Shown here one piece after another: positions 1 through 10,521 of a DNA stretch of 13,802 bases. Numbering within the stretch: the first letter of the stretch is position 1; each line of letters begins with the position of its first letter. Both the position numbers and the translations under genes were made by a program. The stretch covers positions 1 through 13,802 of the forward strand of contig JABMDG010000008.1 in the NCBI GenBank assembly GCA_015904045.1, given 5' to 3'. The DNA comes from Nitrospira sp. Its GTDB lineage: Bacteria > Nitrospirota > Nitrospiria > Nitrospirales > Nitrospiraceae. Under the pieces are notes generated by a model. That model saw only the letters and a list, made by a program, of their open reading frames with translations. It was not told the origin of the DNA and made no database searches.

Positions 1-546
1 GGCAATATACTCGGCCATTTCCACCACGTGCGTCACCGCGCCGCCGTCTGTACCGCCGGACATCAAAATCATATCCGGCCGCATCGTCCTGATGCGTTCG
101 ATCTTCTCGTGCGGCAAACGCCCGTCGTTGGAAGCCAGCACATCGATCACGATGGCCCCGGCGCCCAGAGCCGCACGCTGCGCGCTCTCGCCCGTCATAT
201 TCTGCACCACACCTGTCACCATCATCTGCAAGCCGCCGCCCGCGCTGCTGGTAGAGATGTAGATATCGACGCCGGTCTTGGCATCCCGGCAGGGCGTGAT
301 GATCTTATCGCCGTCGAGAATCTTGCGCCCGGATAGTTCTTCGATCTCGGCAATGGCATTCAGCACGCCGCGCGTCACATCTTCGAACGGCGCTTCGACC
401 GTCGTCGGCGCTTCACCGCGATAGGTCTGGCGGTACTCGTCTCCGACCTTTTCGATGAGAATGGCTTTGGTCGTTGTGCTGCCGCAGTCGGTGGCGACGA
501 TCACATTCAGTGGGGTGGCTGTCTTGCCTGGCTCCTGCGTGGCCAT
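1..546 (-). CDS. MutL-family (glutamate mutase L-like) ATPase, 5' part only
   Basis: The frame is open from an ATG at 546 to the window edge and gives the first 182 residues; the 3' end lies outside. Near residues 18-28 there is an actin/ASKHA-type phosphate-binding motif (ATDCGSTTTKA). Further on come a glycine-rich STSSAGGGLQMMVTG segment around residues 95-110, a QRAALGAGA segment, and MSGGTDGGAVTHVVE close to the edge. This combination is typical of the MutL family, first named for a protein beside the B12-dependent glutamate mutase. Its members are thought to be ATPases that assist or repair mutases, but the role is poorly defined and no mutase gene is visible here. This is not the DNA mismatch-repair MutL. 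The start has only a modest AGGTG about 9 nt upstream. The gene probably shares a transcript with the small hypothetical gene at 734-1114, 187 bp upstream. Confidence 0.8.
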   Translation of the reverse strand, partial: MATQEPGKTATPLNVIVATDCGSTTTKAILIEKVGDEYRQTYRGEAPTTVEAPFEDVTRGVLNAIAEIEELSGRKILDGDKIITPCRDAKTGVDIYISTSSAGGGLQMMVTGVVQNMTGESAQRAALGAGAIVIDVLASNDGRLPHEKIERIRTMRPDMILMSGGTDGGAVTHVVEMAEYIA

Positions 547-563
547 CAGCACGGCACCTGACC

Positions 564-733
564 ACGTATCTCGTATCTCGCATCTCGTCGTTCGCAAGAC
601 ATGTGCGAGAAAGGCGCGACATGCGCGACTCGGACAAATGAAGCTTCCGACCAATCCCGCTTTTCTCGCCACTCCCGCGCGTCTCGCACGAAAAACGCGA
701 CACGCTTCACGAGATACTCTTCACGCGAGTGGC
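564..733. repeat. Degenerate intergenic repeat tract
   Basis: This spacer between the hypothetical gene and the mutL-like gene is built from short related words. Three 7-bp units (cgtatct, cgtatct, cgcatct) stand in tandem at 565-585. The word GTATCTCGT at 566-574 recurs inverted as ACGAGATAC at 709-717. GCGCGAC is repeated at 614-620 and 623-629. The word CTCGTCGTTCG at 584-594 occurs again at 13344-13354, in another intergenic gap. The small ORFs that cross this tract look like products of the repeat and not genes. I infer a dispersed intergenic repeat family of this genome; its function is unknown. Confidence 0.5.
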
Positions 734-1114
734 TCATCGCGCCGGCGCTCCTTGTGGAGCGCGGGGAGCAGACTTGGCTTCGATAATGGCGATCAGTCGG
801 GGAATGGAATCACGGCGTTCGAGCAACCGGGCCACCTGCTCGACTTCCTTGACGTTGAAGGCGCACTCGATGATCGGGGTGAAAAAATGCAGCGCCTGGC
901 TTCCCAGAAAATTCATCGGCCCCATCGATTCCAGGAACACCGTCGCCGGTGCCGCCATGCCACGTTTCACAATGACATCAGCGACACGCTCCATAAGTTC
1001 GACATCGTCAATAGAGAGGGGCTGAGATTCAGGTCGGACAGCGAAAGCATGGCGGAAACCGGCTTGCAATTGAGCCAGCTTTTCAGCCACGCGAACCTTG
1101 GACGAAAAACGCAT
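734..1114 (-). CDS. Conserved-type hypothetical protein, 126 aa
   Basis: This is a short cytoplasmic-looking protein without signal peptide or membrane segment. The N-terminal 30 residues are basic and helical. The middle is more distinctive: VFLESMGPMNFLGSQALHFF followed by TPIIECAFNVKEVEQVARLLE and RDSIPRLIAIIE. That pattern (a Pro/Phe-rich 'LES..P..FLGSQ..' stretch, then an amphipathic helix ending in RxSIxRLIxxIE) reminds me of small proteins of unknown function, but I cannot name a family. The C-terminal Ala/Pro/Arg tail is low complexity. The ATG at 1114 has an AGG about 6 nt upstream and lies about 32 nt below the predicted start of transcription from the promoter at 1153-1181, which supports it as a real gene. 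The mutL-like gene follows on the same strand and may be a functional partner. Confidence 0.65.
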   Translation of the reverse strand: MRFSSKVRVAEKLAQLQAGFRHAFAVRPESQPLSIDDVELMERVADVIVKRGMAAPATVFLESMGPMNFLGSQALHFFTPIIECAFNVKEVEQVARLLERRDSIPRLIAIIEAKSAPRAPQGAPAR

Positions 1115-1152
1115 AAGTGCCTGTCAGACAAGGGAAACCACCAGCGAGCCGC

Positions 1153-1181
1153 ATTATATGAAGGGGTCGGAATAGAGTCAA
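1153..1181 (-). promoter_or_regulatory. Sigma70-type promoter for the hypothetical gene and mutL-like gene
   Basis: On the minus strand there is a TTGACT -35 box (1176-1181), a 17-bp spacer and a perfect TATAAT -10 box (1153-1158). Transcription should begin near 1146, leaving a leader of about 32 nt before the ATG at 1114. The match is 11 of 12 consensus bases with optimal spacing. Confidence 0.7.
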
Positions 1182-1412
1182 CGAAAACGGCCTTAGAACG
1201 CCCTCGGCCTCGCTCCCATGTCTCAAGTGTGATCCTTTTGACTTAGAATGGCGGGCTGGTTGAATCCAGAATTGCGCGCACTGCAGACATCTTCTCTCTC
1301 CTCTCCCTGAAGGCAGTGCGGCCTGGTCCTTACGTGCGCGCATCCACCGAGCACCGCCTGATCTGATTCATCCAATTGAAGTCTTGCGTGCGCGGTGGGC
1401 GAGCACAGAGGA
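1182..1412. other. Intergenic stretch downstream of plsY; no gene called
   Basis: Together with the promoter next to it, this makes a gap of just under 300 bp. I see no RNA gene and no hairpin followed by a T run that would serve as a plsY terminator. The only candidate is a 15-codon minus-strand ORF (1290 to 1243, MSAVRAILDSTSPPF) preceded by a long purine-rich tract with GGAG-like words, which resembles a strong ribosome binding site. It could be a leader peptide or chance. Confidence 0.4.
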
Positions 1413-2015
1413 TCAGCCGCGCTGCCCGATCCGACTTTCCGTCCCCTTCCACAGCCGCTCAATGTTCCCCTTATGCTTAATCACAATCAGCCCGGTCACA
1501 ATGAGAGAGAACAGAATGAACGGACCGGTTGGTCGAGCCAGCGCGGCAATGATCGGAAAGAGTCCGAACGCAGTCAGTGCGCCGCCGGAAGAATAGCGCC
1601 AGAGAGCCACCGCTCCGATCCACCCCAGCAGCAGGAACAGCCCGATCAGCGGCGCCACGCCGAGGACGGAGCCGAGCGCCGTCGCTACGCCCTTCCCGCC
1701 TTTGAAACCAAGAAACGGCGAAAAGAGATGGCCGAGAAACGGCGCGAGCGCGACTATCAGTATCGCCCATTCGGCTTGCAGCAGCTGCGCCGCCGCAAAC
1801 CCCATCACCCACCCCTTCCCCATGTCGCCAATCAAGGTGAGAATGCCGGCCTTCTTGCCGGATACGCGCAGCACGTTTGTAAAGCCGACGTTCTTGCTGC
1901 CGACCGTGCGTGGGTCCGGCAAACCCATCGCCTTGGAAATCACAATGCCGAACGGCACCCCGCCCAAGAGGTACCCGGCGACCGCGAGTAGTGCGATGAG
2001 TCCGTGACTATCCAT
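1413..2015 (-). CDS. plsY: Acyl-phosphate:glycerol-3-phosphate acyltransferase PlsY
   Basis: PlsY is the inner-membrane enzyme that moves an acyl chain from acyl-phosphate to the 1-position of glycerol-3-phosphate, the first step of phospholipid synthesis. The 200-residue length is normal. Conserved motifs appear in order: GSKNVGFTNVLR (residues about 39-50, family consensus GSGNIGATNVxR), DMGKG (about 64-68), GHLFSPFLGFKGGKGVAT (about 94-111) and HKGNIERLWKGTE near the C terminus. Several hydrophobic segments separate them, as expected for a polytopic protein. The Lys in GSKN and Phe in GFTN differ slightly from the usual Gly and Ala but lie in the right place. The start is ATG at 2015 with no good Shine-Dalgarno sequence. 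It lies 62 bp after kdsD on the same strand, so it may be the last gene of the lepA-kdsD transcript or have an unrecognised promoter of its own. Confidence 0.92.
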   Translation of the reverse strand: MDSHGLIALLAVAGYLLGGVPFGIVISKAMGLPDPRTVGSKNVGFTNVLRVSGKKAGILTLIGDMGKGWVMGFAAAQLLQAEWAILIVALAPFLGHLFSPFLGFKGGKGVATALGSVLGVAPLIGLFLLLGWIGAVALWRYSSGGALTAFGLFPIIAALARPTGPFILFSLIVTGLIVIKHKGNIERLWKGTESRIGQRG

Positions 2016-2077
2016 GTGTCACACCGAATCGATGATTGTCTGCCCGCAAGTGCGTGAGCACAGACGCGGCAGGATCA

Positions 2078-3127
2078 TTACTGAAATCGTTCAGAATGGG
2101 TGAAGAACTCGATCATGAGTCGATTCAATCCCGGCCAATCCCGATGACCATGCAGATGGACCACACCTAAAATAGTCCGGCCATCTTCAGTCACCACCAG
2201 CGTCGTAATCGAAAACCGTTCCATCATTTCCACGGCTTTTGCCGCCAGATCATCCGGACCGATGGTCTTGGAGTGTGGCGTCGCGAGCTCTTTCGCCGTG
2301 GCGGCCGCCAAATCCGTCCCTCGTTGGATGAATCGGCGGACATCCCCGTCCGTAATGACGCCCACCAGATTTCCGTCCTGATCGACCACCGTCGTCATCC
2401 CGAGCTTCTTGGCGGTCATTTCGAGCATCGCCGCCATGCCACCGACGGTTTCCGACACCATCGGAATTTCCGGTCCCGCATGCATGAGGTCTTTCACTTT
2501 CACCAACAGCCGGCGTCCCAAGGTCCCGCCGGGATGGAACAAGGCAAAATCCTCTTCCTTGAACCCTCGCTTCTGCAGCAAGGCCACCGCCAAGGCGTCG
2601 CCGAGTGCCAGCACTGCTGTCGTACTCGCAGTCGGCGCCAGCCCCAATGGACAGGCCTCTTCCGCAACCGACACGTCCAGGGTGATGTTGGCATGCTTCG
2701 CCAGCGTGGAATCCATCCGTCCCGTCAGGGCGATCACCGGGATGCCCATCCGCTCTACATACGGAAGCAGTTGCAACAATTCCTGCGTCTCTCCGCTGTT
2801 GGAGATCGCGATCAGCAAATCGCGGCGGGCCAACATGCCGAGATCGCCATGCACCCCTTCGGCGGGATGAAGAAAAAACGACGACGTGCCGGTGCTGGCA
2901 AGTGTCGCGGCAATCTTCTGCCCGATCAGGCCGGACTTGCCCATCCCCGACACGACCACTTTCCCCTTGCACCGGACCAGCAGGTCCACCGCCTTGGAGA
3001 ATTTCTCATCCAGGCGGTCGATCAAGGCAAGGACCGCACGTGCTTCGATTTCAAGGACGCGCTTTCCGTCGTTGAGACTGTCCAGCCCCTTGACGGTCTT
3101 GGGCGATGACGGAACGGAGAGCTTCAT
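2078..3127 (-). CDS. kdsD: Arabinose-5-phosphate isomerase (KdsD/KpsF/GutQ family)
   Basis: The enzyme interconverts ribulose-5-phosphate and arabinose-5-phosphate, the first committed substrate for KDO. With the ATG at 3127 the protein has 349 residues (E. coli KdsD about 328). An N-terminal SIS domain carries [10 protein letters not shown] (57-66), ASTGTSSFF (77-85), HGDLGML (93-99), ISNSGET (108-114) and [12 protein letters not shown] (159-170). [12 protein letters not shown] (197-208) leads into a tandem CBS pair with [11 protein letters not shown] (256-266). I chose 3127 because it forms an ATGA overlap with the kdsA stop and matches the family's usual start. An in-frame ATG at 3151 would add 8 residues inside kdsA. 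After GVVHLH (321-326) the protein departs from the usual short ending and runs on for 23 residues with no resemblance I can recognise. Confidence 0.9.
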   Translation of the reverse strand: MKLSVPSSPKTVKGLDSLNDGKRVLEIEARAVLALIDRLDEKFSKAVDLLVRCKGKVVVSGMGKSGLIGQKIAATLASTGTSSFFLHPAEGVHGDLGMLARRDLLIAISNSGETQELLQLLPYVERMGIPVIALTGRMDSTLAKHANITLDVSVAEEACPLGLAPTASTTAVLALGDALAVALLQKRGFKEEDFALFHPGGTLGRRLLVKVKDLMHAGPEIPMVSETVGGMAAMLEMTAKKLGMTTVVDQDGNLVGVITDGDVRRFIQRGTDLAAATAKELATPHSKTIGPDDLAAKAVEMMERFSITTLVVTEDGRTILGVVHLHGHRDWPGLNRLMIEFFTHSERFQ

Positions 3128-3951
3128 CTTTTCTGTTTTGCCGCGTCGCATATGCGCAAAATCCGTTCGAGCAATGATTTCAATTGGTGCAAGGGTACCA
3201 TGTTCGGCCCATCAGACAAAGCCTCATCGGGATTCGGATGGACTTCCATGAAAAATCCGTCGACGCCGGCACCGGCCGCCGCACAAGCCAGCGGCTCGAC
3301 GAACTCCCGCTGCCCGCTCGACTTGGTGCCTCCGCCGCCCGGCAACTGCACACTATGAGTCGCGTCGAACACGACGGGATACCCCAAACTCCGCATGATC
3401 GGAAACGACCGCATGTCCACGACCAGATTATTGTACCCGAACGACGAGCCTCGCTCGGTCAGGACAATCCGCCGGCTGCCGCACTCCTCAACTTTCTTAA
3501 CGGCATTACTCATCTCCGCTGGCGAAAGAAACTGGCCTTTTTTCACGTTCACGACCTTCCCGGTATTCGCCGCTGCCATCAACAGGTCCGTCTGCCGGCA
3601 CAGAAAGGCCGGAATTTGGAGCACATCCACCACCGTGCCCGCTTCCGTCGCCTGCGCTTCCGTATGCACGTCGGTCAGTACGGGGATTCCGATCTGCGCC
3701 TTTACTTTGGCCAGGATGTTAAGCCCTTGCCGGATGCCTGGACCACGGAATGACGTGATCGATGTTCGGTTCGCCTTGTCGAATGACGACTTGAACACAT
3801 ACGGCATATTGAGCGATTTCGCGATTTCTGCAATCCGCCCCGCCGTCTCGATGACCAATTGCTCGTTCTCAATCACACAGGGGCCGGCAATTAAAAACGG
3901 CGGCTGCCCTTGGCCGACTTTGAAGGAGCCGATGTCAACAAGCTGTACCAT
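3124..3951 (-). CDS. kdsA: 3-deoxy-8-phosphooctulonate synthase KdsA
   Basis: KdsA condenses PEP with arabinose-5-phosphate to give KDO-8-phosphate in the cytoplasm. The 275-residue protein is full length. It shows [11 protein letters not shown] (19-29), [12 protein letters not shown] (A5P and phosphate binding), [52 protein letters not shown] and [17 protein letters not shown]. Residue 25 is Cys, as in the metal-dependent Aquifex-type enzymes, where E. coli has Asn. The other expected metal ligands (His of DATHS, Glu of MEVH, Asp of LSDG) are present, so a metal-dependent enzyme is inferred. It starts 14 bp after the pyrG stop, with an AAGAA word just before the ATG, and overlaps kdsD by 4 bp. 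Confidence 0.96.
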   Translation of the reverse strand: MVQLVDIGSFKVGQGQPPFLIAGPCVIENEQLVIETAGRIAEIAKSLNMPYVFKSSFDKANRTSITSFRGPGIRQGLNILAKVKAQIGIPVLTDVHTEAQATEAGTVVDVLQIPAFLCRQTDLLMAAANTGKVVNVKKGQFLSPAEMSNAVKKVEECGSRRIVLTERGSSFGYNNLVVDMRSFPIMRSLGYPVVFDATHSVQLPGGGGTKSSGQREFVEPLACAAAGAGVDGFFMEVHPNPDEALSDGPNMVPLHQLKSLLERILRICDAAKQKR

Positions 3952-5047
3952 AGTTCTTGATTCGCTTAATGCCCCAACTTTTTCCGCAGCGCCGCCCCGA
4001 CAAACCCGCTGAACAGCGGGTGGGGCCGGTGCGGGCGGGAGCTGTACTCCGGATGAAACTGGGTGCCCAGGAACCAGGGATGATCCTTGAGTTCCACGAT
4101 CTCGACCAACCGGCCGTCCGGAGACAGTCCACTCAACACCAGACCCTTGGCCGTCAGCTGCTCACGATACGCATTGTTGAATTCAAAACGATGCCGGTGG
4201 CGTTCACGGACCTCGCTCACCCCGTACATTTTCTGGGCGAGCGTGCCTTCACCGAGCCTGCACAGATACGACCCGAGCCGCATGGTGCCGCCTTTCTCGG
4301 TCACACCGTGCTGATCGGGCATCAGATGGATAACAGGATGGGGCGAGGACTCGTCGAACTCCGAGCTGTTGGCTCCGGCTAACCCTGCAACGTGACGGGC
4401 GAATTCGATTGTCGCACACTGCATGCCCAGACACAGTCCGAGAAACGGCACCTGCCGCTCCCGCGCAAATCGGATCGTGGCGATCTTCCCTTCGATCCCC
4501 CGCGCTCCGAACCCGCCCGGAATCAGAATCCCGTCGGCTTCGCGCAAGATCCGCTCGGTCCCCTGCCGCTCGATATCCTCTGATTCGATCCAGCTGACAT
4601 TCACCTTGGTCTCATGGTCGATCCCCCCGTGCACCAGAGCCTCGCCAAGGCTTTTATAACACTCCTTGAGCCCGGCATATTTTCCGACCAGCGCCACGGA
4701 AATTTCATGCTTGGGCCGCTTGATTTTTTGCACCATCGCGTCCCATTCACGCAAATTCGGCTGCCCCGCATCCAAGTGCAGTTGCCGCACGATCAGTTCG
4801 TCCAACCCTTCCTTCCGGAAGACGATCGGCACTTCGTAAATCGTATCGACGTCTTTCGCCGTGACGACGGCATCTTTCTCCACGTTGCAGAACATGGCGA
4901 TCTTGCCCTTGAGTTCAGGGGGGAGATAGCGGTCGGTACGGCACAGGAGAATATTCGGCTGAATGCCGATCTCACGAAGCTTGTTGACCGAATGTTGCGT
5001 CGGCTTGGTCTTCAATTCTCCAGCGGCGCCGATATAGGGAACCAACG

Positions 5048-5896
<849 letters not shown>

Positions 5897-5945
5897 GGCT
5901 GCCTCCACCATCTGAGCTCTGACAATTCTGATCCGCATGACCTTC

Positions 5946-6732
5946 TCATCGGGCCCACACCGCCCCCCTGAGCTCACGCTTGAGGACGTTGAATTGCTGC
6001 AGCTTCTCGGCAACACCCGGCACATCTTTCGGCTGATCAACCCGAAGGGATGCGTGTCTGGTTTCCCAGACTCTGATGCGCATACCGTTCTCCAACGCCC
6101 GCAGCTGTTCCAACTTTTCGGCTTCTTCCAATGGACTGGCCGGCAACGCGGTATATTTCAGCAGCGTCTCTTTCGTAAACATGTAGACGCCCAGATGGAT
6201 GTAGTGCAATCCGCCCATGGCGCGGCGGTCAGGGTCGTCACGAACAAACGGAATCGGCGCTCTTGAAAAATAGAGCGCATAACCACGGGAGTCGGTGACG
6301 ACTTTGACCACGGCCGGATTGTGCAGTTCTTCCGTTGTATCTAGTACCCGTTTCAGCGTGCCGATTTCGGCTCCGCTCCTGATAAACGGATCAATAAGAT
6401 CGGCCAATAGCTGCGGGTTGAGCGGGATTTCGTCACCCTGCATGTTCACGAAGAACTCTCCCGCGAACATACGTGCCACCGCAGCAACTCGGTCGGTTCC
6501 AGTGTTGAAATTCCCGTCGACTTTGACGACGCGCCCTCCGAACCGTTCAACCGTCTCCTTGATGCGGTCGTCATCCGTCGCCACCAGAACGTCCGAGACC
6601 GACTTGCAGGCCGCAGCCTGTTCATACACATGCTGGATCAGCGGCTTGCCATTGATCGAGATCAGCGGCTTGCCGGGAAAGCGGGACGAGCCGTACCGGG
6701 CCGGAATGACGACGATGACGGGACGCGAGGGC

Positions 6733-6740
<8 letters not shown>
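5946..6740 (-). CDS. kdsB: 3-deoxy-manno-octulosonate cytidylyltransferase (CMP-KDO synthetase)
   Basis: KdsB couples KDO to CMP from CTP, which activates it for transfer to lipid A. The 264-residue protein begins with the nucleotidyltransferase signature [16 protein letters not shown] (residues about 11-26). It then has [24 protein letters not shown] (usual form NVQGDEP), [18 protein letters not shown], and [18 protein letters not shown] with [11 protein letters not shown] near the end. All the expected blocks are in order and the length is near normal (E. coli 248). It overlaps the rfaE1 stop by 8 bp, which indicates translational coupling. A GAGG word lies a few bases before the ATG. pyrG follows after 49 bp. 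Confidence 0.95.
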
Positions 6741-7769
<1,029 letters not shown>

Positions 7770-7773
<4 letters not shown>

Positions 7774-8543
7774 TGAATGGCCTTGCCGAATCGTTCCCAC
7801 CGGACCCACTCCGTCCAATTCCCCTGCCCGCTCCACGACCAATAAATCCGGAATGCTTTGCCGCGGATTTTTTCTTCCCGCACATACCCCCAAAACCGAC
7901 TGTCCAGGCTTTGATCGCGGTTGTCGCCCATCACGAAAAACGAACCTTCCGGCACCGTGACCGGCCCGAAATTGTCGCGCGGATTGATCGTACCGTCGAT
8001 CATGCCCGGATCGACGCGTTGTGTAAAGGCCTTGTCGTCCAGCGGCTGCCCGTTGACCAATACGACCTTGTTGCGCACCTGCACCGTATCGCCAGGCGTG
8101 CCGACGATGCGCTTGATGAAATCCTTTTCCTCGTCTTCAGGAAACCGGAACACGATGATGTCGCCGCGCTGCGGCTTCCCGAACTCGATCACTGTCTTGG
8201 ATGTATAGCAATTCACCGGGGGGAAGTTCCATTGCAACTTGCAATCAGCCGGCCATTGCAATCCGTACGAGAGTTTACTGACCAAGATATGGTCCCCGAT
8301 TTGCAGCGTTGGGATCATCGAGCCGGACGGAATCTTGAAGGCTTGCACGACAAACACGCGGATCGCAAAGGCCAATAACAACGCGACGATGATCGCTTCC
8401 GAATATTCTCGGATAATCGATTTCGCGCCAGCCTGGCCGGTGCTCTGTTCCGATAACTTCGCCTCGGGCTCAGCGGCCGGCGGATGACCACTTGAGGGAC
8501 CGGAAAGCTTGTCGAGGTTTGCCTGGTTCGGATCGACGCTCAT
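7770..8543 (-). CDS. lepB: Signal peptidase I
   Basis: This membrane-bound serine/lysine protease removes signal peptides from exported proteins. The 257-residue protein has a polar, Pro/Gly/Ala-rich cytoplasmic N terminus of about 45 residues and one hydrophobic segment (about 49-69). The catalytic block [18 protein letters not shown] follows with nucleophile Ser75. [19 protein letters not shown] comes next with general base Lys144, then IVGTPGDTV, and [15 protein letters not shown] close to the C terminus. A 20-residue insertion with two Cys (Cys101 and Cys112) lies between the first two boxes. The gene overlaps lepA upstream and rfaE1 downstream by 4 bp each (ATGA junctions). Confidence 0.96.
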
Positions 8544-10339
8544 TCTTCACCGACTTTGAGAATCGCGAGAAACGCTTCTTGCGGGACTTCAACACTGCCA
8601 ACGGCTTTCATCCGTTTCTTACCTTCTTTTTGTTTTTCCAGCAGTTTGCGTTTGCGCGTAATGTCGCCCCCGTAGCATTTGGCGGTGACATTCTTCTTCA
8701 TCGCCCCGATCGTCTCGCGCGCAATGATCTTGTTGCCGATAGCCGCCTGAATCGCGATCTCAAACATCTGCCGTGGGATCAGCTCCTTCATTTTCTCGGC
8801 CAACTGGCGCCCGCGCGGATAGGAGCGCTCACGATGAGTAATGAACGAGAGCGCGTCCACCGCTTCCCCATTGAGCAAAATATCGAGCTTCACGAGATCA
8901 GATTCCCGATAGCCGAGCAGCTCATAGTCAAGCGAGGCGTACCCCTGCGTGCGCGACTTCAGTTTATCGTAGAAGTCGAGAATGACTTCATTTAGCGGCA
9001 TTTCATAGCTGATCATCACGCGGGTTGGATCGAGGAACTGGATACTGCGTTGAATCCCCCGGCGCTCCTGGCATAGCTGCAGAATAGCGCCCATGTATCG
9101 CTCCGGCGTGATGACCGTCGTCAGAATGAACGGTTCCTCGAACCGCTCGATGCTGCTGGGCGGCGGCAGTTCGGCCGGGTTGTCGATCTCCAAAACTTCT
9201 CCTTTGGTCGTCGTTACTCGGTAGACCACGGTGGGCGCCGTGGTGATGAGAGTCAGCCCATATTCCCGCTCCAGCCGCTCTTGGATGATTTCCATATGCA
9301 ACAGGCCCAAGAAGCCGCATCGGAAGCCGAAGCCGAGTGCGAGCGATGTTTCCGGTTCATAGACAAAGGACGAGTCGTTAAGCCGTAACTTCACGAGGGC
9401 ATCGCGCAGATCTTCATATTTCGCCGTGTCGGTCGAATAGAGTCCACAAAAGACCAGCGGCTTCACCTCTTTATAACCGGGAAGCGGTGCGGTCGTCGGC
9501 TGAACGGCGTCTGTCATCGTATCGCCGATCTTCACGTCCGCCACTTCTTTCATGTTGGCGCAGAGATACCCGACTTCACCGGTCAAGATCTCTGTCTTCT
9601 TCACCCGCTTCGGCGTGAATTGGCCGACCTCCATCACTTCAAAGACGCGGTCGTTCGACATCACCTTAATCTTCATACCCGGACGCACAGCGCCGTCCAC
9701 GACACGTATCAAGACGATCACGCCCTGGTAGTTATCGAACCAGGAATCGAAAATCAGCGCCTTGAGCGGCGCCTGCGGATCGCCGGACGGCGGAGGAATC
9801 CGTTCGATGATTGCCTCTAAGACTTCCGGAACGCCGCGCCCTTCCTTGGCGCTGATCGGCATCGCGTCGGTGTCATCCAACATCAACACCTCGGCAATGG
9901 ATTGTTTGGTGCCTTCGACGTCCGCGCTGGCCAAATCGATCTTGTTGATCACCGGAATAATCACATGCTTGTTGGCCATCGCCAGATTGACGTTGGCGAT
10001 TGTCTGCGCTTGCACTCCCTGTGTCGCATCGACCAACAAGAGCGACCCCTCGCAGGCGGCCAAACTTCTGGACACTTCGTATGTGAAATCGACGTGCCCC
10101 GGCGTATCGATCAAGTGCAAGGCATAGACCTTCCCATCCTTGGCCTTGTACCGGATCGCCACCGCGTGAGCCTTGATCGTTATGCCACGTTCCCGTTCAA
10201 GGTCCATGGCATCGAGAATCTGCTCTTTGGCCTCTCGGGCCGTGACTGCGCCTGTGGCTTCGAGGAACCGGTCAGCGAGGGTTGATTTGCCGTGATCGAT
10301 ATGGGCGATGATCGAGAAATTGCGTATAAGGCTTTGCAA
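8540..10339 (-). CDS. lepA: Elongation factor 4 (LepA), ribosome back-translocase GTPase
   Basis: LepA/EF4 is a translational GTPase that acts on stalled or mistranslocated ribosomes. At 599 residues it is full length. Visible motifs are G1 AHIDHGKST (12-20), switch I RGITIK, G3 DTPGH, G4 NKID and G5 SAK. The EF4-specific C-terminal region is also present, for example [44 protein letters not shown], and the basic tail [20 protein letters not shown]. The start is a TTG at 10339, giving an N terminus ([20 protein letters not shown]) that lines up with other LepA proteins. An upstream ATG runs straight into a TAG stop. A GAG word lies 7 nt before the TTG. It is the first gene of the lepA-lepB-rfaE1-kdsB run, with a near-perfect promoter just upstream. 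Confidence 0.97.
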   Translation of the reverse strand: MQSLIRNFSIIAHIDHGKSTLADRFLEATGAVTAREAKEQILDAMDLERERGITIKAHAVAIRYKAKDGKVYALHLIDTPGHVDFTYEVSRSLAACEGSLLLVDATQGVQAQTIANVNLAMANKHVIIPVINKIDLASADVEGTKQSIAEVLMLDDTDAMPISAKEGRGVPEVLEAIIERIPPPSGDPQAPLKALIFDSWFDNYQGVIVLIRVVDGAVRPGMKIKVMSNDRVFEVMEVGQFTPKRVKKTEILTGEVGYLCANMKEVADVKIGDTMTDAVQPTTAPLPGYKEVKPLVFCGLYSTDTAKYEDLRDALVKLRLNDSSFVYEPETSLALGFGFRCGFLGLLHMEIIQERLEREYGLTLITTAPTVVYRVTTTKGEVLEIDNPAELPPPSSIERFEEPFILTTVITPERYMGAILQLCQERRGIQRSIQFLDPTRVMISYEMPLNEVILDFYDKLKSRTQGYASLDYELLGYRESDLVKLDILLNGEAVDALSFITHRERSYPRGRQLAEKMKELIPRQMFEIAIQAAIGNKIIARETIGAMKKNVTAKCYGGDITRKRKLLEKQKEGKKRMKAVGSVEVPQEAFLAILKVGEE

Positions 10340-10367
10340 ATCCTAGCTCATTTCTAAAAATCGGCAC

Positions 10368-10396
10368 ATTATAGTAACTGCCCTCCAGGTTGTCAA
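10368..10396 (-). promoter_or_regulatory. Consensus sigma70-type promoter of the lepA operon
   Basis: On the minus strand a perfect TTGACA -35 box (10391-10396), a 17-bp spacer and a perfect TATAAT -10 box (10368-10373) are present. Transcription should start near 10361, about 22 nt before the lepA TTG. It presumably drives lepA, lepB, rfaE1 and kdsB, and perhaps genes further on. Confidence 0.85.
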
Positions 10397-10423
10397 AGTA
10401 ATCGCCCCCGCAGAGAGCACAGT

Positions 10424-10516
10424 GCTATGGCTATTGCCTATGGCACGGACGACCAAGATGGTTCCTCTCCAGCTTGTTTCCGCCATCGGCTATACGCTAT
10501 AAGCCATCAGCCTTTT
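10424..10516. repeat. Low-complexity CTATGGC-type repeat in the lepA-bioA intergenic region
   Basis: CTATGGC occurs twice (10425-10431 and 10438-10444) inside an imperfect palindrome that begins TGCTATGG and ends CTATGGCA. A related run with GGCTATA, GCTAT and AAGCCATCAGCC follows at 10488-10513. I know of no function; it resembles short dispersed intergenic repeats. The second run contains a weak plus-strand promoter-like pair for bioA (TTGTTT at 10474-10479, TATAAG at 10498-10503, 18-bp spacer), which I do not regard as established. Confidence 0.35.
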
Positions 10517-10521
10517 AGAAC

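Noticed and set aside
455..1246. Plus-strand ORF of 263 codons
   Set aside because: It runs across the repeat tract and antisense to two minus-strand genes. Its product is Arg/His/Ser-rich without recognisable motifs, so it is a shadow of GC-rich coding DNA.
1083..1462. Minus-strand ORFs between plsY and the hypothetical gene (1083-1343 and 1223-1462)
   Set aside because: They have no recognisable domain. One overlaps the promoter and the start of the hypothetical gene and the other overlaps the 3' end of plsY; they look like chance frames.
2273..3109. Plus-strand ORF of 278 codons opposite kdsD
   Set aside because: It lies wholly antisense to a well-supported gene, and its His/Arg/Gln-rich composition is typical of an antisense shadow frame.
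5897..6040. Longer pyrG start at 6040
   Set aside because: It would overlap the kdsB 3' end and add 48 residues unlike any CTP synthase. The ATG at 5896 has a GGAGG site and gives the family's N terminus.
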